This document shows positions 42,213 to 51,112 of a DNA stretch of 64,000 nt, piece after piece. Positions within the stretch are counted from its first letter, which is position 1, and every line of letters starts with the position of its first letter. The translations under genes were made by a program, and so were the position numbers. A model generated the notes under the pieces. The model searched no databases, had not been told where the DNA came from, and worked only from the letters and a program-made list of their open reading frames with translations. This stretch comes from Acidobacteriaceae bacterium (GTDB taxonomy: Bacteria > Acidobacteriota > Terriglobia > Terriglobales > Acidobacteriaceae), in contig PLGG01000017.1 of the NCBI GenBank assembly GCA_003138515.1, positions 195,098 to 259,097 of the forward strand, in the 5' to 3' direction.

Positions 42213-44930
42213 ATGACAGACGGCGCCGGAGGCAAGGAACGATTGCGGAAGGGTCTGCGGATAGCCCTCGCAACCGTCGCGATCCTGGTGCTTCTACTCG
42301 TCATTCCCCCGTTGATCAGCGTGAGTCGCTTTAAGACTCAGATCACGCAGCTCATCTCGCAATCGCTGGGCAGGCCGGTGCGCCTCTCGTCAGTCCAGGC
42401 GCACATTCTGCCCTGGCCGGGATTTGAGATCTCCGATCTGAGCGTTGCGGAAGATCCGGCCTACGGCGCCGAACCAGTGCTCCACGCCAACAAGGTCACC
42501 GCTTCCATTCGATTGCTCGCCTTGTTGCGCGGCCGTGTTGAGATTGGCAAGATCGATGTGGATGAGGCCAGTCTCAACCTGGTGCGTGCCGGTCCGGGCC
42601 GCTGGAATCTGGACTCGATTCTTCGCACGGCTGCCGCTCAGACTGCTTCATCACCGGGTACGGGCCGGGCAGTCCCACTACCCTATCTCGAAGCCACTGA
42701 CTCCCGCATCAACTTCAAGGACGGCGCGGAAAAGCTCCCGTTTTCTCTGGTCAACGCCGATCTCTCGTTGTGGCAGGAGAATCCCGGTGAGTGGCACATT
42801 CGCCTGCGTGGCCAGCCCGCCCGGACCGACGTAAGTTTGCACCAGGAGGAAACCGGCGTGGTTCGTTTGGAAGCCAGCATGCGCCGCGCGCCCGCGCTCC
42901 GCCAGATGCCCCTGCATATGGACATCGACTGGCGTGAAGCTCAGCTCGGCCAGCTCGCCCGTCTCATCACTGGTTCAGATCCCGGCTGGCGCGGTGATCT
43001 GACCGGCGAGCTGCACCTCGACGGTACCGCCGAGGCGGCCGAGATCGCCACGCGACTCCGCGCTACCGGCGTGCACCGCGCCGAATTCACTCCCGTATCG
43101 CCCCTCGATTTCGATGCTCGCTGCGGATTTATCTACCACTACGCTGACCGGAGCATCGAGAACCTTGCCTGCGACTCCCCGCTCGGTGATGGCCATGTAA
43201 AAGTCACCGGAGAAAAGCCGGGTGAAGACAGCCCGCCGAACTTTTCTGTTGAACTCGATCGCGTTCCCGTGGCTGCTGGCCTCGATGCGCTGCGCACTCT
43301 CCGCAGCGGTCTCGTGCCGGATCTCGAAGTGAACGGCACGGTGAGTGGAAAGATTGTCTATCACGTTCACTCTCAGGGAAACGCCGAGCCAGCCGCGTCT
43401 GCGTTGGCCGTGCCGGTCGGCCGGAAGCAAATTGCAAAAACTGGCGTGGAACAAGCGGGACCTCTTACCGGAAGCTTGACAGTCGAAGACCTCATCCTGA
43501 CGGGCGCTGGCCTAAGTCGTCCGATTCAGGCGCCGAAGTTCACAATGGCGCCGACGCCAGTTGTATCGGCAACGTCTCAAGCGCCTGCCGCTGGGAGCCA
43601 GACAGACTCCGGCAGCACTGCACAAGCGCTGACCGGCTCCGTAGCGGTCCCAGCGGGCGGAGCCGTTCCGCTCACCTTCAATCTGCGCTTCTCGGGCTCC
43701 GGCTATCAGGTCGCGGCGCGCGGCCAGGCGAGTTTTGCGCGCGCCAGAGAATTCGCCCACGTCTCCGGCATTCCGGCTGCGAAGGCGCTCCAGGCCCTTG
43801 CGGGCGAACCCATCACGGTGGATCTGACCGCTGAAGGGCCATGGATACCAACGGAGGTGATCCCACTCAACGGCCTTTCTTCCCCTGCAGTTGCACCGGT
43901 GAGCGGCCCTGAGCCTCCAGCTTTAGCGCCGTCCGTTGGCGCCGCGCCCGAACCTCACGATCGCGACACTCTGACCGGAACCGTGACCGTGCATAACGCC
44001 AACTGGCAGACCGATTATCTGGCCAGCCACATTGTCGTCAATGACGCCGCGCTTCATATCGAGAACGGCAATCTCCGTTGGGACCCTGTGGACTTCACCT
44101 ATGGCCCGCTGAAGGGAACCGGTGACCTGACCCTCCCGGCCGGCTGTGTTTCGGAGCAAGCTTCTCAACAACCGTGCCCTGCTCAGTTCCAGATTCACTT
44201 TGACGATCTGGACGCAGCGGAATTTGAGAGCGCGCTGCTCGGCGCGCGGGTGAAGGCCACGTTGCTCTCCAGTCTTATCAACCGGCTCCATCCCGCTTCT
44301 GCGCCTCCGTGGCCGCAGCTTGAGGGAACCGTGACTGCCGACTCGCTCGTTCTTGGTCCGGTTACGCTCCAGGCGGTGTCGGCCTCTCTCGAAATCGCGC
44401 CCACTGGCGTTGAGATTCGGAGTCTCGATGCCGGCCTCCTTGGCGGCACTGTACATTTAGGTGGAACTCTCACCAAGCCTGCGACGGATCAAGACAAGCC
44501 GGCATACACCATCGGAGGCGATTTCCAGGATCTCAACGTCTCCGACCTGGGCAAGTTGCTTGGTCTGCGTTGGACGGGCGGAGCACTGGGCGGCAACGGC
44601 AACGTACAACTCGCTGGCTACACCGGCAGCGATTTGGCCGCGTCGGCCAAAGGGACTCTGCACTTCCAGTGCCGGCAGGGAAGCCTCGCAAATGCAAGAA
44701 CCCCGGCTCCCGCTGGCGCCACCAGGCCTTCGCCAATTCCCGCCGCTCTGGCCCACTTTGACCGCTGGACCGCGGACGCTTCTATCGCCGATGGCGTCAT
44801 CGACCTCGGCGCGAATCAGGTCATCTCTGGCAAAAGCAAGCACTCCGTCGAAGCCGCCATCGCCTTCGGCGACCCGCCCCAAGTGAGCTTTCCCGCGCCA
44901 GAGGAAACGCGAGCCGAAAAGCGTAAATGA
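42213..44930 (+). CDS. AsmA-family envelope protein
   Basis: A 905-aa protein with a short basic cytoplasmic start, one signal-anchor helix (about residues 14-36: IALATVAILVLLLVIPPLI) and a long periplasmic part. The AsmA N-terminal pattern is present: RFKTQITQLISQSLGRPVRL, then SDLSVAEDPAYG and GKIDVDEASLNL. Members are thought to affect outer-membrane assembly or lipid transport. The middle region has low-complexity Pro/Ala/Ser segments. It follows lepB by 23 bp. Confidence 0.85.
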   Translation: MTDGAGGKERLRKGLRIALATVAILVLLLVIPPLISVSRFKTQITQLISQSLGRPVRLSSVQAHILPWPGFEISDLSVAEDPAYGAEPVLHANKVTASIRLLALLRGRVEIGKIDVDEASLNLVRAGPGRWNLDSILRTAAAQTASSPGTGRAVPLPYLEATDSRINFKDGAEKLPFSLVNADLSLWQENPGEWHIRLRGQPARTDVSLHQEETGVVRLEASMRRAPALRQMPLHMDIDWREAQLGQLARLITGSDPGWRGDLTGELHLDGTAEAAEIATRLRATGVHRAEFTPVSPLDFDARCGFIYHYADRSIENLACDSPLGDGHVKVTGEKPGEDSPPNFSVELDRVPVAAGLDALRTLRSGLVPDLEVNGTVSGKIVYHVHSQGNAEPAASALAVPVGRKQIAKTGVEQAGPLTGSLTVEDLILTGAGLSRPIQAPKFTMAPTPVVSATSQAPAAGSQTDSGSTAQALTGSVAVPAGGAVPLTFNLRFSGSGYQVAARGQASFARAREFAHVSGIPAAKALQALAGEPITVDLTAEGPWIPTEVIPLNGLSSPAVAPVSGPEPPALAPSVGAAPEPHDRDTLTGTVTVHNANWQTDYLASHIVVNDAALHIENGNLRWDPVDFTYGPLKGTGDLTLPAGCVSEQASQQPCPAQFQIHFDDLDAAEFESALLGARVKATLLSSLINRLHPASAPPWPQLEGTVTADSLVLGPVTLQAVSASLEIAPTGVEIRSLDAGLLGGTVHLGGTLTKPATDQDKPAYTIGGDFQDLNVSDLGKLLGLRWTGGALGGNGNVQLAGYTGSDLAASAKGTLHFQCRQGSLANARTPAPAGATRPSPIPAALAHFDRWTADASIADGVIDLGANQVISGKSKHSVEAAIAFGDPPQVSFPAPEETRAEKRK

Positions 44931-44968
44931 ATCCGCTCCAACCTAATCCAAGTCAATCTAGGCCAATC

Positions 44969-44974
44969 TAGAAT
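44969..44974 (+). promoter_or_regulatory. TAGAAT box six bases before the HAD-gene ATG
   Basis: Candidate -10 of a leaderless transcript. It follows a degenerate 10-bp periodic segment (44941-44970) with CAATCTAG repeated. Confidence 0.4.
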
Positions 44975-44980
44975 CGACCC

Positions 44981-45676
44981 ATGTCTTCATCCGTCTCCTC
45001 CGCTCCCGTCCTGATCCGCTGCAAAGGCATCCTCTTCGATATGGATGGGATTCTCATTTCGTCGATTGGCTCTGTCGAGCGCAGTTGGACAAAATGGGCC
45101 ACGCTCCGCGGTGTCGATCCCGCGCTGGCGCGTAAGACCGCTCACGGCCGGCGCGCCATTGAAACGATCGCCAAACTTCGGCCCGACCTCGACAGTGAGA
45201 AGGAGCTCAAGGTTATCGAAGACATTGAAATCGCGGATAACGACGGTCTGACTGTGCTGCCGGGCGTTCTCGATCTGCTCGCGGCGCTACCAGCGAATCG
45301 ATGGACTGTGGTCACCAGCGCCACGGAACGGCTGGCGCGGATTCGCCTGGCCGCGGGAGGCATTCCCGTGCCGGACTCGCTCGTCACCGCCGAACATGTC
45401 ACCCGCGGAAAGCCGCATCCCGAGCCATTTCTGACCGGGGCAGCTTTGCTCGGCGTCGCGCCGAAAGAATGTGTGGTCTTCGAGGATTCACCGTCGGGGG
45501 CGAAAGCCGGCCGCGCCGCGGGTTGCACCGTCGTGGCCACCACGTTCTCCCTTTCGGCGGAGTTCCTCGATGCAGCGCACTACTTGCTGCGCGACCTCAC
45601 CGGCATTAGCGTTGATAGCGACGGCGATCAAATCGTGCTAAGCCTCACACCGCTGGCCGCACCGGGCGTCGAATAG
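44981..45676 (+). CDS. HAD-superfamily phosphatase (sugar-phosphate type)
   Basis: A 231-aa subfamily IA HAD phosphatase. The nucleophile motif FDMDGILISS has Asp20 and Asp22, motif II is VVTSATE, the lysine motif is GKPHPEPFLTGA, and motif III/IV is VFEDSPSGAKAG. It resembles small sugar-phosphate or glycerol-phosphate phosphatases; the substrate cannot be read. It is separated by 50 bp from AsmA and convergent with the carbonic-anhydrase-like gene. Confidence 0.87.
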   Translation: MSSSVSSAPVLIRCKGILFDMDGILISSIGSVERSWTKWATLRGVDPALARKTAHGRRAIETIAKLRPDLDSEKELKVIEDIEIADNDGLTVLPGVLDLLAALPANRWTVVTSATERLARIRLAAGGIPVPDSLVTAEHVTRGKPHPEPFLTGAALLGVAPKECVVFEDSPSGAKAGRAAGCTVVATTFSLSAEFLDAAHYLLRDLTGISVDSDGDQIVLSLTPLAAPGVE

Positions 45677-45710
45677 CCGCAATCCCGCAGCCCCGCAGCC
45701 CGAAGCCGCT

Positions 45711-46493
45711 TTACTCGTTCGCCTCAATCTTCCGCCCGTGCAGATCCTGAATGGGACGCGTGTTCAATTTGTAGAGATTCGCAAATGCGCGCATTTGCCC
45801 GCGGCTCAAGCTCAGGTCTTGTTCGAACACGAACCAGCGAACTCCCTCGGTGCAGGGCGGCGTGACCTCGGACCCGGAGTAGGTCCAATAGCCGCGGTCG
45901 GCTGGCAACAGGCCGCCAGCGCTCACCATATCGGTGATCTTCTCGGTTGTGCCCGGCTTTGTGGGCAGGTGCGCCCACAGCGTCGCCAGCAGTGCATTGG
46001 GAAAGCCCCGGTCTTGATTCAGCCGCACCGCTACAATGGCCGCCTTGCCGTCCTCGGTGCGGTACACCATGTCCACCTCCATGTCGCTGAGCTTGCCCTT
46101 CACCGGGTGCTCGGCGGGGTGATGGAAGTCCAGCTCGATGAGGCGATAGCGTACACCCCCAGCCATTAGTGTGCTGCCGGGATCCACGTGAGCGACGATG
46201 TCTCGCCCTGTGTTTTCAAGAGTCATGGGTCCGGCGATGAAGTGAAATTCGAGCGGCTCAAGCGCCTTGTTCAGATGTGCGCCGTGAATGTCGATGGGCG
46301 ACTGTTCGTGGCCCTTGGAGCAGGCCCCGTACGCCGGGTCGAGCCTTCCCCAAACCTCCGGACCGGTTTTTCCTTCGTAGGTCCAATTGGCTCCGGCCTG
46401 AGTTCCGGCCTGAGCTACGGCTTGAGCTGTGAATTGACCTGCGGAGACCACGGTAAATCCGGTCACGAGAGCAACAATCATAGAAAGACGCAT
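45711..46493 (-). CDS. Alpha-carbonic-anhydrase-like protein with substituted zinc ligands
   Basis: A 260-aa exported protein (signal peptide to about residue 28) with the alpha-CA fold: ACSKGHEQSPIDI, then GSEVTPPCTEGVRWFVF. The zinc site is altered. Where active enzymes have FHFH, this has LDFHH (Asp122, His124), and where they have the third histidine (ExHLVH) it has EVDMVY (Asp141). Two of three metal histidines are thus aspartates. It may be inactive, bind another metal or act as a binding protein. GGAG lies about nine bases before the ATG. Confidence 0.82.
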   Translation of the reverse strand: MRLSMIVALVTGFTVVSAGQFTAQAVAQAGTQAGANWTYEGKTGPEVWGRLDPAYGACSKGHEQSPIDIHGAHLNKALEPLEFHFIAGPMTLENTGRDIVAHVDPGSTLMAGGVRYRLIELDFHHPAEHPVKGKLSDMEVDMVYRTEDGKAAIVAVRLNQDRGFPNALLATLWAHLPTKPGTTEKITDMVSAGGLLPADRGYWTYSGSEVTPPCTEGVRWFVFEQDLSLSRGQMRAFANLYKLNTRPIQDLHGRKIEANE

Positions 46494-46560
46494 GGATTAT
46501 CTCCGTTGAAACTGGAGCGTAAGCGCCCCGGAGAATTCTAAGCCATCGATGCGGCAAGCG

Positions 46561-46593
46561 AAAAAGAAACGGGACCCGCGACCTGCGGATCCC
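46561..46593 (-). terminator. Intrinsic terminator of metK
   Basis: On the minus strand a stem of 9 bp with one mismatch (arms near GGGATCCGC and GCGGGTCCC) is followed by a T-rich run (TTTCTTTTT), 43 bp beyond the metK stop. Confidence 0.7.
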
Positions 46594-46635
46594 ATCTCTC
46601 AGCGGTTTGAATTGGCTCGCCTTCCCTGGGCTTCC

Positions 46636-47805
46636 TTACCTCGCCTTTGCCGTTGCACCCACTCCGGCTTGTTCGGCCAATTGGGCGGCCTTGCCTGTGG
46701 CTTCCCAAGTGAATTCCGGCTCGGTTCGGCCAAAGTGCCCGTAGGCCGCGGTCTTCTGGTAGATGGGGCGTCGCAGGTTCAAATGCTCGATGATGGCTTT
46801 CGGCGTGAGCGGGAAGTTCTTGCGGATCAGCTCGGTCAGCTTCGTTTCGCTCAGCTTGCCGGTGCCGAATGTCTCCACCAGCACGCTCACCGGTTCGGCC
46901 ACGCCAATGGCGTAAGCGAGCTGCACCTCAGCGCGGCTGGCCAGCCCCGCCGCAACAATGTTCTTGGCAATGTAGCGCGCCATGTAGGCTGCCGACCGAT
47001 CGACCTTGGTCGGATCCTTGCCGCTGAAGGCGCCTCCACCGTGGCGGCCCATGCCGCCGTAGGTGTCCACGATGATCTTGCGGCCGGTCAGGCCCGTGTC
47101 GCCCATGGGACCGCCGATGACAAAGCGGCCCGTGGGATTGATGTGGTATTTCGTGTGCTCGTCCAGCCACTTTGCGGGCAGAACCGCCTGGATCACATGC
47201 TTAAGCACATCGGAATGCAGCTCTTCATTACTCACTGCCTCAGAGTGCTGGCTGCTGATGACGACTGCATCGATGCGCGCCGGCTTCCCATCCTCCCCGT
47301 ACTCTATCGTGACCTGGCTCTTGCCGTCGGGGCGAAGATAGGGCAGCTTGCCGCTTTTTCGCACGGCGCTTAATTGACGGCAGAGCTTGTGCGCCAGCGA
47401 GATGGCCGCCGGCATCAGCTCGGGAGTTTCGTCGGAAGCATAGCCGAACATCATGCCCTGGTCGCCGGCGCCGCCGGTGTCAACGCCCTGGGCAATGTCG
47501 CCCGACTGCTTGTTGATGCTGGAGATCACGGCGCATGTGTTGGAATCGAAGCCGTAGAGCGCGTTGTCGTACCCGATCGAAGCAATCACTCCGCGGACCA
47601 GGCTTTGAAAATCAACGTAGGCCTTGGTGGTGATCTCGCCCGCAATCACGACCAGGCCAGTGGCTGTCAGAGTTTCTGCCGCGACACGGCTGTATGGATC
47701 CTGCTCCAGGCAGGCGTCGAGAATAGCGTCGGAGACCTGGTCGGCAATTTTGTCGGGGTGGCCTTCGGTGACGGACTCAGAGGTAAATAAAAAACGGTCG
47801 CTCAA
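46636..47805 (-). CDS. metK: S-adenosylmethionine synthetase
   Basis: Makes SAM from methionine and ATP. Typical blocks are [29 protein letters not shown] N-terminus, [31 protein letters not shown] and the C-terminal [11 protein letters not shown]. At 389 aa it is standard. The start is TTG with AAGGAG eight bases upstream; no ATG or GTG lies near it. It is followed by a good terminator. Confidence 0.97.
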   Translation of the reverse strand: MSDRFLFTSESVTEGHPDKIADQVSDAILDACLEQDPYSRVAAETLTATGLVVIAGEITTKAYVDFQSLVRGVIASIGYDNALYGFDSNTCAVISSINKQSGDIAQGVDTGGAGDQGMMFGYASDETPELMPAAISLAHKLCRQLSAVRKSGKLPYLRPDGKSQVTIEYGEDGKPARIDAVVISSQHSEAVSNEELHSDVLKHVIQAVLPAKWLDEHTKYHINPTGRFVIGGPMGDTGLTGRKIIVDTYGGMGRHGGGAFSGKDPTKVDRSAAYMARYIAKNIVAAGLASRAEVQLAYAIGVAEPVSVLVETFGTGKLSETKLTELIRKNFPLTPKAIIEHLNLRRPIYQKTAAYGHFGRTEPEFTWEATGKAAQLAEQAGVGATAKAR

Positions 47806-47892
47806 AATTCAAACTCCTTTTCAGGTCGGAATTCAACTTGGTGGCTGTCGCCGGGCTGTTCGGCTCGGCTGTTCGACTTGGTTTGAAGCGCT

Positions 47893-47913
47893 CAGGCAGC
47901 CGCCGGCTCCCTG
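47893..47913 (-). promoter_or_regulatory. Hairpin in the metK leader
   Basis: CAGG-N-AGCC-GGC-GGCT-N-CCTG forms an 8-bp stem with one internal mismatch about 90 bases upstream of the metK start. I could not match the leader to a known SAM or SAH riboswitch core. Confidence 0.3.
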
Positions 47914-48049
47914 ACACTTCAGAACCCATTACGCGGGCCTTCTATTCGCCTCCCCACACTTGGCGACACAGGCCTGACTTCTCATCCTAACTATGTTAAT
48001 TGTCGCAGGCGGTCGACGGCAAAGACATGCAGCGTACGGCAAGCAATAA

Positions 48050-48071
48050 GCCTCAAACGGCGGATTGAGGC
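48050..48071 (-). terminator. Probable terminator of the membrane HTH gene
   Basis: GCCTCAA and TTGAGGC form a perfect 7-bp stem with an 8-base loop, 17 bp beyond the gene's stop. On the minus strand it is followed by the weak T-run TTATTGCTT. Confidence 0.5.
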
Positions 48072-48087
48072 CCCTGAGCTGGGTGGC

Positions 48088-48606
48088 CTAGATCCTGGAG
48101 ACAAGGTGCTCAACCAAGCGGCAGGTTGAAGACCAGGCGCCGCGGAAGGCCATGGAAACTCCCCGGATGGGGAGGAGCGTGCGCCACCACCCCTCGCGAA
48201 CGCCATAGTAGCGCACGGTTAGAAACGCAGCCGCACCAACCGCCAACAGCAACAGGAAGGCGCCAATCCAGCGCAAACGAACCTCGAGGGCTTCGCGGTG
48301 CAGGATCCGCGCCTTACCCACGTTCGAAGCGAAAGTTGTCCAGCCGCTGTCATCGTCCGCAGTCTGGCCTCCGCTGTTGTCGGCCTGAAGAAAACGCTCA
48401 GTCCATTCCTGCGGGTCAAGACCGATGGCGTTGGCGTATCCGCGGACGATTCCCTTGCTCAGGATGCCGCCCGGAAGCAGGCGGAACTTCTCCTGCTCCA
48501 GCGCAATCAGATGTCGTTGGCTGATCTTGGTGACCGCGGAAATGTCTTCCAGCGCAACGCTGCGTGCTAGACGTTCCTTGCGCAGGTCTTCTCCAAAATT
48601 TCCCAT
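48088..48606 (-). CDS. RodZ-like membrane protein with cytoplasmic HTH
   Basis: A 172-aa protein with an N-terminal HTH_25-type helix-turn-helix (residues 5-70: VALEDISAVTKISQRHLIALE, then GILSKGIVRGYANAIGLDP). An acidic linker and one transmembrane helix (about 112-132) follow, with a short external tail. It is like RodZ, which links MreB to the membrane, but it lacks the long periplasmic domain. The start is ATG 48606 because the open frame further upstream overlaps the promoter and palindrome. Confidence 0.78.
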   Translation of the reverse strand: MGNFGEDLRKERLARSVALEDISAVTKISQRHLIALEQEKFRLLPGGILSKGIVRGYANAIGLDPQEWTERFLQADNSGGQTADDDSGWTTFASNVGKARILHREALEVRLRWIGAFLLLLAVGAAAFLTVRYYGVREGWWRTLLPIRGVSMAFRGAWSSTCRLVEHLVSRI

Positions 48607-48652
48607 CGGCGACCGGTCGCGGGTCAAAGACCCATGCGGGAATTGCACCTTC

Positions 48653-48682
48653 ACAATAAACCGGCTTTGACCTCGGGTCAAA
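48653..48682 (-). promoter_or_regulatory. Promoter with palindromic operator for the HTH gene
   Basis: On the minus strand TTGACC (48676-48681), 17 bp and TATTGT (48653-48658) form a sigma-70-type promoter. A perfect palindrome TTTGACC-N3-GGTCAAA (48666-48682) covers the -35. A shorter related palindrome, GGGTC-AAA-GACCC, is at 48621-48633. Confidence 0.6.
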
Positions 48683-48848
48683 ACGATTCCTTGCCAAATG
48701 CCTTTATTTTTGAGGGTTTGAACACACTTTTGTAACAGGTCCAAATCGGAACTGTCGTCCCCGCCACCGCTCCATCTCGCCCGCTCTCGGCTGTTACCCT
48801 TAAGGCAGACGTCTCGGCGCTGTTTGCGCGCTCGATTCACGCTCGAAC

Positions 48849-49967
48849 ATGAATAAGCTCATCTTTGCCAACCTTCTGCACCGCCCTGTGCGCTCGGTCA
48901 TCAGCGTCCTGGCCGTGGCCATTGAAGTCATCATGATTCTCTCGATTGTTGGCGTCTTCATGGGCATGTTGAACGACCAGAAACAGCGCACCAACGGCAT
49001 CGGCGCCGACCTGATGCTCCTGCCGTCGAATGCCAGCCTGTTCAACGGAGTCGGCGGGGCTTCCATGCCGATCAAAGACGAAGAAGTGCTGCTGAAGATG
49101 CCACACGTAACGGTAGTCTCGCCGGCCATCCAGAAAATCTCGACCAGCGGCAGCATCGAGATTCTTTACGGCATCGATTACGTGAGCTTCAATGCGCTCA
49201 AGCCATTCGTCTTTCAGGCCGGTGGCCCATTTACGGGGCCGAACGACGCCATCATCGACGACATCTTCGCCAGCCGCTGGAACCCGGCCACCGGAAAGCC
49301 CTACGCTGTCGGCGACACGGTCATGATTATGGACCAACCCTTTCGCGTTTCGGGCATTGTTGAGCAGGGAAAGGGAGGCCGCAAGCTGATCCCGCTTGAA
49401 ACCATGGGAGAGCTGATGGGCGCCGATGGTAAGGCCTCGCTCTTCTACATCAAATGCGACAGCCCAGCGAACGACAATCTGGTCATTCAGGAGATTCACA
49501 ATACCCGCGGATTCGGAAACAACACCTTGACCACAGTCGACGAATGGCTCGACCAGATGACACCCGACAAGATTCCCGGATTCAACCTTTCGCTGGAGAT
49601 CATCACCGGCATTGCGGTGATTATTGGCTTCCTGGTCATCTTTCAGTCCATGTACACCGCTGTTCTTGAGCGCACTCGGGAGATCGGCATCCTCAAATCA
49701 ATGGGTGCATCTAAAACCGCCATCGTGAGCGTCGTCCTGCGCGAGTGCGCCGTGCTGGCCGCCGCTGGCGTTCTGGTGGGCATCGCGGGAACTTACGGCG
49801 TGCGTTTGCTGATGGTCCACTTTTTCCCGACACAACACTTCGAAATCAGCGGGGTGTGGCTGGGCCAGGGAGCACTGATCGCCTTCGTGGGATCGATCTG
49901 CGGCGCGCTCTATCCCGCCTGGATGGCTGCCCGCAAGGATCCCATTGACGCGCTGGCTTACGAATAG
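48849..49967 (+). CDS. FtsX/MacB-type ABC transporter permease
   Basis: A 372-aa permease. One N-terminal membrane helix (about residues 16-40), a large external domain (about 45-240) and three C-terminal helices carry the FtsX signature: MYTAVLERTREIGILKSMGAS and the final ALYPAWMAARKDPIDALAYE. Such proteins act in lipoprotein or peptide export or mechanotransmission with an ATPase. No ATP-binding subunit gene is adjacent. It is divergent from the HTH gene over 242 bp. Confidence 0.87.
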   Translation: MNKLIFANLLHRPVRSVISVLAVAIEVIMILSIVGVFMGMLNDQKQRTNGIGADLMLLPSNASLFNGVGGASMPIKDEEVLLKMPHVTVVSPAIQKISTSGSIEILYGIDYVSFNALKPFVFQAGGPFTGPNDAIIDDIFASRWNPATGKPYAVGDTVMIMDQPFRVSGIVEQGKGGRKLIPLETMGELMGADGKASLFYIKCDSPANDNLVIQEIHNTRGFGNNTLTTVDEWLDQMTPDKIPGFNLSLEIITGIAVIIGFLVIFQSMYTAVLERTREIGILKSMGASKTAIVSVVLRECAVLAAAGVLVGIAGTYGVRLLMVHFFPTQHFEISGVWLGQGALIAFVGSICGALYPAWMAARKDPIDALAYE

Positions 49968-50080
49968 AGCCCCCGCTTCTAGTGCTCGGTTTTGCGACCG
50001 CATTTTTCCCGCAGCAATCGGGGATACTTGAAGGCGTGATCTCGCGCTGCGACACTGAGCGCTGAATCAATGAGGCCGTC

Positions 50081-51085
50081 GTGCAAGTAGAAACTCAGAA
50101 TCTCGTTTCGCTCGATGCCATTCGCGCCGCTGCCGCGCGCATTGCGCCGATTGCCATGAAAACGCCTCTGGTCCGCGCGGCGTTTCCCGGCGTGTCCGGC
50201 CACGGCACGGGCAGGGAGATTTGGCTCAAGGCCGAGAGCCTGCAGCCGATTGGGGCCTTCAAAATCCGTGGCGCGGCGAACAAGATTCTTCAGCTCACGC
50301 CGGACCAGGTTGCGCTCGGGGTCATCACCTATTCGAGCGGCAATCATGCCCAGGGCGTGGCCTACGCGGCGCGTGAAGTCGGCGCCAAGGCAGTCATCGT
50401 CATGCCATCGAATGCGCCTGCTATCAAGCGCGCAGCCACCCTGGCCCTTGGCGCAGAGATCGTCGATGTGGGTCTCGCCTCCAGTGAGCGCCTGGCCGTT
50501 GCCGAGGAGCTCGCGCGAAAACACGGCTATGTCGTGATTCCGCCGTACGACGACGAGCAGATCATCGCCGGGCAGGGAACCTGCGGTTTGGAGATTGTGG
50601 AAGAGCTGCCGGACGTGGACCTCGTCGTCTCGCCGGTCTCGGGCGGCGGCCTGCTCAGTGGAGTCGCCACGGCAGTGAAGCGGCTCAGCCCCAACGCCAA
50701 GGTCTTCGGCATCGAGCCAGAGCTGGCCGGCGACACGGCCGAAAGTTTCCGCACCGGTCAAATCGTCACCTGGCCCGCGGAGCTCGTTTCCCGGACCATT
50801 GCGGACGGCCTGCGCACGCAAAGTGTAGGCGTGCGCAACTTTGCCCACATTCAGGCCGTTGTTGACGGCATCATTACCGTGACGGAGGCGGAGATTCGCG
50901 CTGCCATGCGCGCCATTGTGGCGGCCACGCGGCTGGTTCCTGAGCCAAGCGGTGCGGTATCGACGGCTGCGCTGCTCTTTCATGGTGACCAACTGCCCGC
51001 GTGCCGGAAGGCCGTCGCCGTGGTAAGCGGCGGCAACGTGGATCCCGTGATGCTGGCCCAGGTGCTCACTGAATCCACCCCATAG
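50081..51085 (+). CDS. Threonine/serine ammonia-lyase (PLP fold II)
   Basis: Deaminates L-threonine or L-serine to 2-oxo acids. The Schiff-base Lys61 is in PIGAFKIRGA, the SSGNHAQGVAYAA motif follows, and the phosphate-binding SGGGLLSGVA is near residues 182-191. At 334 aa it is the short form without a regulatory ACT domain, so it is a catabolic type or serine racemase-like rather than feedback-regulated IlvA. GTG start with GAGG about six bases upstream. Confidence 0.9.
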   Translation: MQVETQNLVSLDAIRAAAARIAPIAMKTPLVRAAFPGVSGHGTGREIWLKAESLQPIGAFKIRGAANKILQLTPDQVALGVITYSSGNHAQGVAYAAREVGAKAVIVMPSNAPAIKRAATLALGAEIVDVGLASSERLAVAEELARKHGYVVIPPYDDEQIIAGQGTCGLEIVEELPDVDLVVSPVSGGGLLSGVATAVKRLSPNAKVFGIEPELAGDTAESFRTGQIVTWPAELVSRTIADGLRTQSVGVRNFAHIQAVVDGIITVTEAEIRAAMRAIVAATRLVPEPSGAVSTAALLFHGDQLPACRKAVAVVSGGNVDPVMLAQVLTESTP

Positions 51086-51096
51086 CGTCGTTCAAC

Positions 51097-51102
51097 TATG
51101 AT
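51097..51102 (+). promoter_or_regulatory. TATGAT box ten bases before the SH3/TPR-gene ATG
   Basis: Candidate -10 of a near-leaderless transcript. It supports ATG 51113 over the earlier ATG 51098, which overlaps the box. Confidence 0.35.
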
Positions 51103-51112
51103 CTTGCATACG

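Noticed and set aside
44941..44970. Ten-bp periodic segment with CAATCTAG before the HAD gene
   Set aside because: Only two clear copies; too degenerate to call an array like the heptads.
47806..47990. SAM-responsive riboswitch upstream of metK
   Set aside because: I looked for SAM-I, SAM-II and SAH core patterns and found none. Only a simple hairpin is present. A covariance-model search of this segment would be decisive.
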